In this document: positions 1 through 10,800 of the stretch, in pieces
Layout: each line of letters opens with the position of its first letter
Position numbering within the stretch: position 1 is the stretch's first letter
DNA from: Diphasiastrum complanatum
Lineage: Eukaryota > Streptophyta > Lycopodiopsida > Lycopodiales > Lycopodiaceae
Reading direction: 5' to 3'
NCBI GenBank assembly: GCA_029204225.1
Contig: CM055095.1
Span: 46,948,510-47,012,509 of the forward strand
DNA: 64,000 bases
Notes under the pieces: generated by a model
What the model was told of the DNA's origin: nothing
What the model saw: the letters and a program-made list of their open reading frames with translations, nothing else
Database searches by the model: none
Position numbers and translations under genes: made by a program

Positions 1-2085
1 CCCCGGTCTTTCTTAACTTCTTTAGAAGCCGTAGGTACTAGGTTGGCATGCACATACCCATCCTCTCCAGCTGCGCAGTAGAAAGTCTGTTCCTCCTCTT
101 CGTATGAATCGGAGAGAACACACTCCGATTTCTCACATGCAACTGCTGCGCAATCTTGTGAGAGGATGCGGATGACAAGTTTTTGCAACTTGGGAACATC
201 ATTCCCATACTTCATCCACCATGAAACAGGGAGCATGCCCTTCCCTCAGCATGGCAGCCGCACGACCGAAATCGAGGCGCTCGGTCCTGAACATTCAACA
301 TTCAACATTCATCACCATTCAAAATAGTAAATACTAAATGCTTACTACTATTAACTAGCTTAGACTTCAGTACATACTACATAGATGAAATTTGAATCAT
401 GATTCATGATGGCACCAAGTTCCAACTTCCAACTGGCAAGTAATAAGTTATAACTACCAAGTACTTAGTACTTACTGCTAGCTAGTACGCTGTAGCTTGT
501 AATTACAATTTACTAATCACATACCTTAATAAATTCAAGTCATCCATGAGCGCATCTTGATCCCTGGGATTAGGATAGACAGAGGAGACGTAGGAATGCC
601 ATCCTTGCCTAAGCTCTCGATCATGGAATTGATCTTCCTTCCTCCATAGTGGATGAAGCAAGCAAGCCACGACATGCAGAGGTTGATGAAACCACTGCCA
701 CCTGTCTAGAAATAGGCCCCTTACTTCTTCTAGCTTGCAAATAATCAGGAGTGAAGTTTGAGCATTCAAGTCTCAAGAACCCTGATTCCGATTATGAATA
801 TCAAATTTGCAAATACTCATTACAATTTACTATTAAGTTTTAACTAAATTCGAATCATGGATGTCAATGAAGAATCAACTTTGAAATTTTCAACGTAATA
901 ATATACCTATCAAGAGCTATGCTGGTGCAAGTCTGAAGCTGCTCTCCCAGCCTAGCCATAAACTCATAGAGAAGGCCTAAAGTGGAACCCTCTCTATAAG
1001 TAAGGCGCAACACACTATAGATAGGCTGCATGGATATGACAATGGCGCATGCATCATCCCAAAATGAAGTCCCCATCATGATCGCCTCAAATCTCTTGGC
1101 CCTGGCCTCTCGTGGTGGGCCCCGCCCACTCTGCCCAATGGTTTGAAACCACTGTTTGCCTCCAGCTTGCATGCACGTTTATGAGTCGCTGAACATATAG
1201 GCAAACCTAGGATGAAAATTATGAAATAAGACTGGTAATTTGTCATGACTCATAGGTAGCAGGCTATAGCGAAATTGAATTTCTATGAGCATTGAAAGTT
1301 GAAACTTGAAGCTAGAACAAAATTGCAATTTGCAAATCAAAAAATGGGAAACAGGTTGTTAGGTTGGAAGTTGGAACTTGGTTACTTAGTGGGGACAGGC
1401 CTCAAGAGATCCAAGTTGGAATAGGACCTGAACATGCTCAAGACCCTCTGTCTCTTGGTGAAAAATCTCACCAAGAATCGTGCCATGTCTACAACCTCCT
1501 TGACCCAGGGTAATCTCCCAATGTCTTCAACCAGGAGTTTTAGGCAATGTGCAGCACATGGACTCCAGGGTACCTCTCATTCACGAGCTTCCCCATAGCA
1601 ACACAATTGGACGCGTTGTCCGTGACAACCTGCATTGGAATTCCGACAAAGGTCGTATCATAACTCATGAACATTCACCATTGAGCATTCCGGAATCAAA
1701 TGCAAATGCAAATTGCAAATGTAAATGGCAAATGCAAATTGCAACGTTCAAAACAATAATCACGATTCACAAAATGTAACTTACTAACTTCAAAGCTCAA
1801 TGTCGAAAGTTGAAACTTGAAAGTGGCAAGTGCATACTTGGACAACATTCTCTTTTCCGACCTCCTCAATGGCCTGTGAGATGTACTCAAACAACCTCCT
1901 GCCATCCAATGCCATGCCTGGCTCCGACGTATCAATGGATCTCAAAAAGATGGTGCCCATGCAGCACCCTCAGCTTTCAGCATAAAGGCCGAGAGATCCA
2001 GTTGCATGGGGAGCATGATGTTCCCAACAGTCCTATGGTCTGCAGTTCAGAGCTCTGTCAGCTAATCGGAGACGACGACCATTAG
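1..2085 (-). pseudogene. hAT-superfamily transposase, decayed, with introns
   Basis: Minus-strand blocks in order resemble a plant hAT transposase of the DUF659 / C-terminal dimerisation type. Around 1830-1985 a block ends EEVGKENVVQ. Around 1550-1628 comes VTDNASN. Around 1390-1540 comes CAAHCLKLLVEDIGRLPWV, then FWDDACAIV and PIYSVLR at about 1000-1070, a helix with RWQWFHQPLHVVACLLHP at about 650-720, and the dimerisation block PVSWWMKYGNDVPKLQKL near 170-225. A probable intron between VVQ and VVTDNASN has a GTATGC donor and a GCAG acceptor. The His block near 1540 is reached only by a frame change, and the dimerisation part shifts frame twice, so it is not functional. The C-terminus continues beyond position 1. 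The 5' side abuts the Ty3 element near 2086. Family assignment rests on motif order; I saw no terminal inverted repeats. Confidence 0.75.
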
Positions 2086-2097
2086 GTATTCTTATGT

Positions 2098-5000
2098 GAC
2101 TGTCAGTTTATTCCTGAAGTTTCTATTTCTAGTTCTATACAACAGAAAATCAGTAAATTAGAAACTTTATTGTCTAAATTTAAAGATGTTTTTCTTGAAG
2201 ATTTGCCACATGGTTTGCCACCTAGCAGAGAGGTAGATCATGTAATAAACCTAGTACCAGGTACAGTACCTGTTTCTAAACCTCCGTATCGGGTCAACCG
2301 AACAGAGGATGAAGAAATAACTAGGCAGTTAACAGATTATCTTGGGAAAGGCCAAATTCAGTCCAGTAGTTCACCTTGGGCCTCACCAGTCCTATTGGTG
2401 AAAAAGAAAGAGGGGTCTATGTGTCTTTGCGTAGATTACAGAGCCCTCAATAAAGTCACAATTAAGAATAAATATCATATGCCTCGAGCAGACGAGTTGT
2501 TTGATCAACTAGACGGGGCTAAGTTTTTCAGTAAAATAGACCTCAGATAGGGATACCATCAGGTCCGTATAAAATTGGAAGATGTCCCGAAAATAGCCTT
2601 TAGGACTCGTCATGGTCATTATGAGTTTAAGGTGATGCCATTTGGGCTCACAAATGCTCCAGCTACCTTTATGACCTTGATGAACAGTGTCCTCAGACCA
2701 TACTTGGGTAAGTTTGTAGTCGTATTTTTAGATGACATCCTCGTCTACAACAAAACGAGGAAGGAGCATCTAAAACACCTCAGAAAGATGTTTCGACTGC
2801 TCAGAAAGCATAAGCTTTATGCTAAACAATCCAAGTGTGAATTCTTCGTTGAAGAAGTAGCATATTTGGGTCACATTATCTCGTCAGATGGGATTAAAAT
2901 GGACCCGAATAAGGTTAAAGCCATACTCAGTTGGCTGAGACCACAGAATATTTTGGAACTTCAGATCTTTCTTGGTTTGGCGGGATATTACAGACGATTT
3001 GTCAAGGAATATGCTCAGATAGTAGTTCCCATGACAAATCTTCTTAAGGGGAAGGGAAAGGAGTTCATTTGGGAGTCCGCATTGCAGGAGAGCTTTGATG
3101 CTCTCAAAACAGCCTTAGCTACAGCACCAGTTTTAAAAGTCGTCGACCCCAATCAGCCATTTGTGGTCGAAACAGATGCTAGCGACTTTGCAGTCGGTGC
3201 TGTACTAACTTAGGGTGGACGACCAGTTGCGTTCGAGAGTAAAAAACTCGAGCCAGCTCAGACTAGGTATAGTGCCTATGAAAAGGAAATCTTTTCTATA
3301 GTCCATGCCCTTAAGACTTGGAGGCATAATTTGTATAGTGACAACTTTGAGGTCTTGACAGACCATGAAAGTCTTAGATACCTTTGCAATCAACCTGAGC
3401 TTAGAGGTCGGAAAGCTCGTTGGGCAGAGTGGATGCAAGAGTTTGATATGTCTATTAGATATAGACGGGGGAAATTCAATACAGTAGCAGATGCCCTTAG
3501 CAGAATGCCTATGATAAACGAGCTGAGTTTTACTCAGATTCGTAATGAGTTACTCGAGTCCTTGAGAGGGAAGTGCCAGCATGATGCATTCTTCTCTACT
3601 ATCTGGAATTCAGTCCAGAGCGGACAGTTACAGACTCAGAACCAGTTCCTGGGGCTGGTGCCAGTTCATCCAAGAATACGGCAGCTTCCATTAAGGATTA
3701 TGATGAGTCCGAGTATACGTCGTTAGATGACATTGAGGATTCTGAGCCTGTATTACCCAAGCAAACCCCAGTGGTTGAGGACTCAAGGATTCAAATGGAA
3801 ACATTATTCCATTCAGGATGAGTACTTGCTCTATAGAGATAGAGTATGTGTCCCCAATTCAGAGGATTATAGGCAGCAGGTCCTATATGAATGTCATGAC
3901 AATCCTAGTGCGGGACACCCAGGCATACAAAAGACCTATGAGCTTCTTCGTAGGCAATTTTTCTGGCCCAGTATGAAAAAGGATGTCCAACAGTATGTAA
4001 CCAGTTGCCAGAAATGTCAAGTAAACAAAGCAGAGCGTTTAAAGGCAGGAGGGTTATTGCAGCCCTTAGAAATACCAGCTGGTAAATGGGAGAGTATTTC
4101 CAGGGATTTTATAGTAGGCCTGCCTAAATCCCAAAAGGGTAATGATGCTATATGGGTCACACTTGACCGTCTGACCAAAATGGCTCATTTTATCCCGACC
4201 AAAACAACCGTTAGAGCTCCAGAGTTAGCGAGGTTGTTTGTAAACGGGCTATTTAAATTGTATGGTCTACCTTCCGGCACAGTCAGCGACCGGGATAGTA
4301 AGTTTAATGGAAATTTTTGGAGGGCAGTATTCCATCATCTCCATACTAAACTTAATATGAGTACCACCGACCATCCACAGATGGACGGTCAAACAAAGAG
4401 GGTAAATCAGGTGCTGGAGGATATGCTTCGTGCATACGTCAGCAAGAAGCAGACTAATTGGGAGGAGTATCTCTCGATATTAGAGTTTGCTTACAACAGC
4501 ACCGAACATTCAGCTATGGGATACAGCCCATTTATGTTGATGTACGGTTTTCAGCCATGCTCACCCACAGCTGTAGGGTTTAAACAAGAAAAAGCTGAAG
4601 CAGCTAGAAACTTTTTAGAGGACCTAAACCAGATGATAGAACATGCTAAGCGTAGCATTAGGCAGTCCCAGGATCGAGCCAGGCATTATGCAGATCCACC
4701 CAGACGGGATGTGCAGTTCTCCACTGGTGAGAAAGTCTACTTGAGAGTTCCAGTCGACTCTAAAACCCTCAAATCAGGAGTGTGTGCTAAGTTGTCTCCA
4801 AGGTATTGTGGTCCCTTTACCATCAGTAGGAGACTAGGCGAGGTCACCTATGATCAAGAACTCCCACACAGTAGTAAGGTTTTTCTAGTCTTTCATGTAA
4901 GTCAGTTACGAAAAGCCTTAACCAGATCAGAAAATTTGGTAGGGGACTGTGTTCTAGTTCTCCGATTGGATCCTCAACAACCTCCACATGAACCAGAGGA

Positions 5001-5154
5001 GATTCTTGATAGTAGAGAGACACAGACTCATCATACTCTATACCGAGAATATCTGGTTAAGTGGAATGATTAGCCTGTTGAGAATGCCACTTGGGAAAGA
5101 GGTAGCGTCCTTCGCAAGACTTTTCCAGACTTTGTCTTAGAGGACCAAGACGGT
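2098..5154 (+). pseudogene. Chromovirus pol (RT-RNase H-integrase-chromodomain), inactivated
   Basis: RT shows [24 protein letters not shown], split here as [10 protein letters not shown] and CVDYRALN, then [12 protein letters not shown] and FLDDILVY (the FLDD catalytic box). RNase H shows [15 protein letters not shown], then YEKEIFSIVHALKTWRH. Integrase shows an HHCC zinc region (GHPGIQKTYELLRRQFFWP, then CQKC) and a core containing HPQMDGQTKRVN. The C-terminus EEILDSRE, YREYLVKWND, then NATWERG is a chromodomain. In-frame TAG stops lie at 2548, 3211 and 5071. At 4396-4398 a Lys stands where the catalytic Glu of the D,D-35-E triad is expected (GQTER in active relatives), so the integrase would be dead even without the stops. 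The frame between RNase H and the integrase zinc region (about 3540-3780) shows no recognisable domain and changes frame. Confidence 0.85.
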
Positions 5155-5171
5155 TCTTAGGGGGGAGGGAG

Positions 5172-5529
5172 TGTTACGAGCTCGTAACTAGTGCCGAACC
5201 CTAGAGAACACAGATAGGTCAGATACCACAGTCAGGGTCGTGTCCAGTGTACACGACCAACAGGGCAAGACAGTGTGAGTAGTGTGCCCCAACACGGTCC
5301 ATAGCCATGGCGGGTCTAACACAGTCTAGGGACCCTGTCAACGGGACAAGGCCCCCAATTGGGTCCCGACGTGCAGTCGGCCACGTCAGTGCCACGTGGT
5401 CGACACTTGGCAGTTGCATGCTACCAGTCCTCACACTGGGCTAGGAAGGGCTCTCTCTATATCAGGGAGTAGGCAAGGTTGGGTGGATCGGTTAGTGTTT
5501 GCCCTACTATGGTGTTAGGATCTATAACA
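5172..5529 (+). repeat. 3' LTR of the chromovirus
   Basis: Begins TGTTACGAG directly after the polypurine tract and plausibly ends TATAACA at 5529, giving matching TGTTA/TAACA ends and 358 bp. The right boundary is inferred from these termini only, since no second LTR is available. Confidence 0.6.
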
Positions 5530-5559
5530 CTCTACCTCAGATCAGATCTTTATTTTGAG

Positions 5560-6830
5560 ATGCATTATTAAGGAGGTACGACATCGGAGACAAAGAGTTT
5601 ACTGCTGCTTTGTGGACTGTTGCTAAGCTTTTGACTTTGTTCCGCGACATCTCCTTTTCCAGAGGTGCTATCTTCACTTGGCTTTATAGAGGATACTATT
5701 GTTGCGATCATTACTTTATATGAGTGAGTTTTGGCGCATTTCAGAGATGGTAGTGGCTGGTCCCCGTTGATACATTCTACCATTGGAGTGAAGCAGGGCT
5801 GTCCCTTATCACCCACTCTCTTTGCACTTTTCAGAGGATACTATTGTTGCGATCATTACTTTATATGAGCGAGTTTTGGCGCATTTCAGAGATGGTAGTG
5901 GCTGGTCCCCACTGATACATTCTACCATTGGAGTGAAGCAGGGCTGTCCCTTATCACTCACTCTGTTTGCACTATACATTGATGATCTCGAGCGGATCCT
6001 TCGCGAGGAAGAGGGTTGTCCCTTAGCGGGCATTATTATCCCCATTCTCCTGTACGCTGATGATGTGGTTCTTCTCTCATCCTTTGCAGCTTTACGGAGA
6101 CACCTTTCTGCTTTACATTGCTTATGTCAGCTTTGGGGATTGACGGTTAATACTAAGAAGACCAAGATTATCATGTTCAACACCAATAGACAACATATGA
6201 GAGAGGTGATATTCTACTATGACAGGCTGCCGATTGAGATCGTGACCGCTTACTATTTTGGTCCACTACTCACATTTCAACTAGCAACACTCACCAGGCT
6301 CCGTAAGGGGCATACCGCTCTTGTTCATATGGAGAGATTCTGTTTCACATATTATGTGCAGGACCTTGCTACCAGATGCTTGCTATTTTTTGCTATTGTC
6401 TCTCCAGTTGTTTTATACTCTGCTGAGACTTGGTGCCTTGATTTATCACGTGATACATGGAGGGATCTTATTTGTATCTAGATTCTCATGCTCAGCAGGA
6501 TGATTCGGGCTAAGCCCTCGGTGCCACATGATATCATACTAGCGGAGTTTGCTTCCCCTCCAGATCATTACCTTTCTTCACATGATATCATATTTAGATA
6601 CTTCTAGATACGTTGTTGCTGCTCTCACTTCATACCGTACCATTGCTGGACAAGGAGCCAAGCATTCTTGGTATGGCAGTGTCTCAGCCCTTCTTCAGAC
6701 TTGGGGGTTATTTGCACTTGATCTTCCGAGTGGGACCCATGCTTATATCAGACAACAGATCTATCAGAGCTACATACGCACTATATGGTCATAGCTTGAT
6801 CCTGATAGGGTCAAGATACATTTTTATGGC
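5560..6830 (+). pseudogene. LINE (non-LTR) reverse transcriptase fragment
   Basis: The reading frame at 5822-6481 carries GVKQGCPLSLTLFALYIDDL and LLYADDVVLLSS, the hallmark boxes of non-LTR reverse transcriptases (the catalytic site is YADD). It is followed by GLTVNTKKTKIIMF and the C-terminal block SPVVLYSAETW. Further downstream, in other frames, RMIRAKPSVPHDIILAEFA continues the LINE C-terminal region. The endonuclease half is missing. A block of about 140 bp containing the QGCPLS box is duplicated in tandem (5691-5830 and 5836-5976), which breaks the frame. Confidence 0.8.
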
Positions 6831-7596
6831 ACACATCTATCACGGTTGGATGCTACGGGCATTCCTATGTGTGTGTGTGCGCGCGCGCGCGTGTCTCTCT
6901 CTAAAATTCGTGCTGGAAAAAGGATAAAAATTGGCAAGCATATTGCAAGTCCAGAATGCTAGCATTTCACTCAATATGGGACTAGAGAGTAGAACACCCA
7001 AGTATGTATGGCATTTGGTTCATGAGCCCTCAATAAATAAAGAGCTAGCTAAGCTCTACATTCAGCTGAGCCCTAGCATACATTTGTGCTGATTCTCAAG
7101 ATTTTTAAAAGTCCAATATTGTGCTAAATAACCATATTTTAGGATTGCCAATACTGTAAATAAGGTAGAGAGAGTTTCCTTTTGGGTTCTGATTGCTCCT
7201 AGAATATCATTTTGGACGTCCTTAATTTTTAGGTTTTGTGCTATTACTCTTCAAGATCCTACTTTTTATCCTAGTACATTGTTAATTTTAGGCATGGTTG
7301 GAAAGTAATAACAGGAGATAGGATGCTTCTTTTGAAGCTTCTAAAATATCTACTTCTTGGTAATATAGTGAACCAAAAAAATTAATCTACGTGTAGGACT
7401 TTTCATAAAGTAGATCCATGAAGAATATAGTGGGGCAAAATGGATGTTATAATCATGCCTGTACTTGCAAGGCTCATATTTTGAAGACCGCTTAGATTGC
7501 ATTTCAGTGAGCACTGACATGGGAGGTCTGAATTGTTTAGGTTTCATATTGCAATTAAAAGATCACTTTTAATTATGTTGGTATTTTTCCTTTCAG
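6831..7596 (+). other. Intronic or intergenic DNA upstream of the first visible ATPase exon
   Basis: No gene seen. A short alternating TG then CG tract lies at about 6868-6892. The end of the stretch is a polypyrimidine run and CAG acceptor at 7594-7596, so a spliced intron precedes the exon at 7597. The donor side is not in the window. Confidence 0.6.
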
Positions 7597-7830
7597 GGAT
7601 GGCAAGCTTTTTTTGAGGAGCCAGTTATGTTATTAGCATTTGTGCTTTTAGGAAGAGCTCTTGAAGAAAGAGCAAAGCTTCGAGCAAGCAGTGACATGGA
7701 AGCCCTGCTGAATCATTTACCCTCAAAAGCTCGTCTTCTCATTGGTGCTGTTGGAGATGGGGCTCCTACTATGGTGGAGGTTCCTTGCGATAGGCTAGTC
7801 AAGGGTGATCAAGTGATGGTACTACCTGGG
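7597..7830 (+). CDS. PAA1: ATPase exon a: membrane helix and start of actuator domain
   Basis: Seventy-eight codons in phase 0, from [20 protein letters not shown] to [10 protein letters not shown]. The [10 protein letters not shown] helix precedes the cytosolic actuator domain. Acceptor TTTCAG and donor GTATGA. Confidence 0.9.
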
Positions 7831-10800
7831 GTATGACTCTCTTTGTTTTGGGAATTCAAAAAAATACTTTCTTCTTTTTGAAGATGCTTTCTTATGTTCT
7901 TGTTGTTTGGTTTCCCTTTAAATTGAAATTATGCCTGAAGACCTTTTGTGGATGCTGAGGTGATTTGGCTTTCAGGACAGAATACCAGTGGATGGTGTCG
8001 TGAAGAGTGGAAAAACCAGCGTGGATGAGTCAAGTCTCACAGGGGAGCCTCTTCCGGTTGTGAAGCAATCTGGGGTATTATCCGTGGTCTTTCACCTTGT
8101 GTCCATTGTGAAATGTCACCGTGTCTGAAGAAACTGCCTATATTCACCAACTGAGCAAATTGGTCACTTTAATTGTTGATTAACCTTCCTCACATGCAGG
8201 ATGAAGTTACTGCTGGGACGATTAATTGTAATGGAACAATCACTGTTGAGGCCAGAAAGCCTGGTGGCGAAACTGTTTTCGGTGACATAGTGAGGATGGT
8301 AGAGGATGCACAGACCAGGGAAGCTCCTGTTCAACGGCTAGCTGACAAGGTCTTTTTATCGGTCTTGTCAAAGATTCACATTCTCCTCTTCTATATGACT
8401 TTTCATACTAGAATGTTACTTAGGACATTTGTAACTTCACTTGTCATCAGTCATACAAGCTTCAATTTGCACATGGATAACCATTCCATTGATCTTTTTT
8501 CCTTCTTTGTTGAGTTGAATATTTTAGTTCATTGAGCTACGTACTTCCATCTAGTCAGAACTACAGAAGAATGGCAAAGCATTAGAAGTTATGATTATGA
8601 TGGAGCAATTGTAAATTCTGCTAGGTTGCAGGGCGCTTTTGCTATGGTGTGATGGCTCTTTCTGGAGCTACTTTTCTATTTTGGAGCACACTGGGGCCTC
8701 ATCTATTTCCATCTGCTATCCCTCTTGGTGGTGCTCTTTTACTTGGATTTCAGTTGGCTAGCAATGTGCTTGTGAGTCAAACTAATATTCTCAACTTCCT
8801 TTTTAGTCAAGTTGGTGAATGATGTCATCATCCTTATGAACTGATCTGTGGATGCAGAACTTTTATCAGTTTTGTGAGTGGCTCTTTGCCAGACGTGTTT
8901 GTTTAACCCAACATTATGGGCATAAGTTTTGACATGTTTTTGATCATCTTTGTCAAAAAAATTGACTTCACTTGTATATGTCAGCGATGAACACAAAGGT
9001 TAACTTGTCTTTGATTACTTAACATCCATTGAGACCTTCTATGTGGTCACATGGGACGTGCCATTCTGTCTATTTTTCTGCAAAATATTGGTTTGTTTAT
9101 GAAATCCATCATATGAACTTTCTAAGATTGTTAAACATAAAATCATGTTTTCCTAGTTGGCTATGGCTTATAAAGGAAAATTAATATTTTCATATGTTTT
9201 CTTTCTAGTTTAATGAGGGTCTTTGTGTCATTTATGATGTTCCAATTATAGAAACAATTATCAACAAGAATCCATCATCTACATGTATTTCTTGCCTTTC
9301 ATTAATAGTTAATCATTGTTAGCATGGCTATGATTTCTAAAGGAAGAAGACTGGTCTTGTACGTCTTAGTAAATTGGAATGGTTTGTTTATTGCAACAAA
9401 TGTAGTGAAGAACTTCTTTCCAACATAGGGATTACTTAAATGCACAACTTTGTAACTGATAGAAGCACTGATGCTCTTACTTTTTCGTCAATGTACTTTT
9501 TCAAGTTTGGAGATGAGTGTCAGACTGTCAGTTAACAACCTCATATTCCCTCCTCCAGCTATCAGGAACATTTTCTTGCAAATAATGCTTTTCTTTTATG
9601 TTGACCAGCTATTATTTGTTCGACTGAGCTATTTGACATGGCTTATTTTTCAGGTTATTGCCTGCCCTTGTGCACTTGGTGTTGCTACTCCAACTGCTGT
9701 TCTGGTAAATTTTTGAATTTTGCGTGCTTCCTGTACTTTGCCCAAGCTCAAAGTTGTTGGTTCTTAAATTTTAGAGTCAATTGATGACTTTCCATTTTCA
9801 TGATGATTTTCAGAGTAAGCAAAACATGAAATCTTCAAAGTTCTATTGGATGAGGTTCTCAGATGGATCAGAGTGCAAATCATACATAGCTAACTTGGAA
9901 GCTATTAGATTTACAGAAAGGGAGGCTGTCTAAGATATTTATGTATGCGCTGACCGTATATTTTACTGACATCACAGACTTGTGGCCTGCTCTTCTCAGA
10001 TTTAGAAGGAAAAACCTTCAGATTCAATACAATGCTTTTATAACTTTTCTTCGAAAATGAGCTTAGTCCCTTTCCCAACTCTGACTGGAAAACAACACTC
10101 TTTTTTTCTATTCTTACAAAGTTCACGTCAAGAAAAACATTCTGTTGTCATATATTTTATGGCAACTTGTGTGAAATCATCAGTTCTGTTAATGAAGATC
10201 TTAGTTGATGAATTTGCCAGATTACCATTTTAGGCTCCTGTATTTATCAAAAATCATCAACTGGAACTCTTTGTGAACCTTGGATGCTTCTATATTTGTA
10301 GCTCATGGGCATAATATACCTTCTAGATGATGTTTTTGATCCTTTTTTCTTTTATGCACAGGTAGGTACATCTTTGGGTGCTAAAAGAGGCCTCCTTATA
10401 CGAGGGGGGGATATTTTGGAAAAGGTTTCTTCCATAGACACAGTAGTCTTCGACAAGACAGGAACATTGACTGTTGGCAAACCTGTGGTGACGAAAATCG
10501 TAGCCAACAAAATGGAGATTAGGAATGACCTTGTGTTAGAACACACAGGCAAGACAGAGGAAACAGCATCAAGGTATAATACAAACTAAAGCTTTATTTG
10601 ATTACAGCTCTACCTTGGGCCTTATCTATATATAACTTCAACTCTATCTGGTAAGGAGTTTAATAAGTTCTGTGGTAATTCGTAAGGAATTCAATGATTG
10701 CAAATTGGATGGATAAAGAGCTTTTGGCTCTTGCCGCTGGAGTGGAGTGCACCACAACACACCCAATCGCTAAAGCCCTTGTAGAAGCTGCTGTGGCTGC

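Larger units (their letters stand above)
2086..5529 (+). mobile_element. Ty3/gypsy chromovirus, 5'-truncated, with 3' LTR
   Basis: Plus-strand remnant running from the protease-RT linker through reverse transcriptase, RNase H, integrase and a chromodomain to a polypurine tract (GGGGGGAGGGAG) and one LTR. The 5' LTR, gag and protease are absent; sequence upstream of 2086 is the hAT remnant. The C-terminal chromodomain places it among chromoviruses, whose chromodomain integrases generally target chromatin marks. No target duplication can be tested because one end is missing. Confidence 0.88.

Noticed and set aside
6868-6892. TG/CG alternating tract as a possible Z-DNA regulatory site
   Set aside because: Only ~25 bp, and it lies at the 3' end of a dead LINE; nothing ties it to a promoter.
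7836-9653. Short frames in ATPase introns (8173-8535, 8739-8996)
   Set aside because: They extend exons across donors or lie antisense in introns; the spliced phases explain the coding parts.
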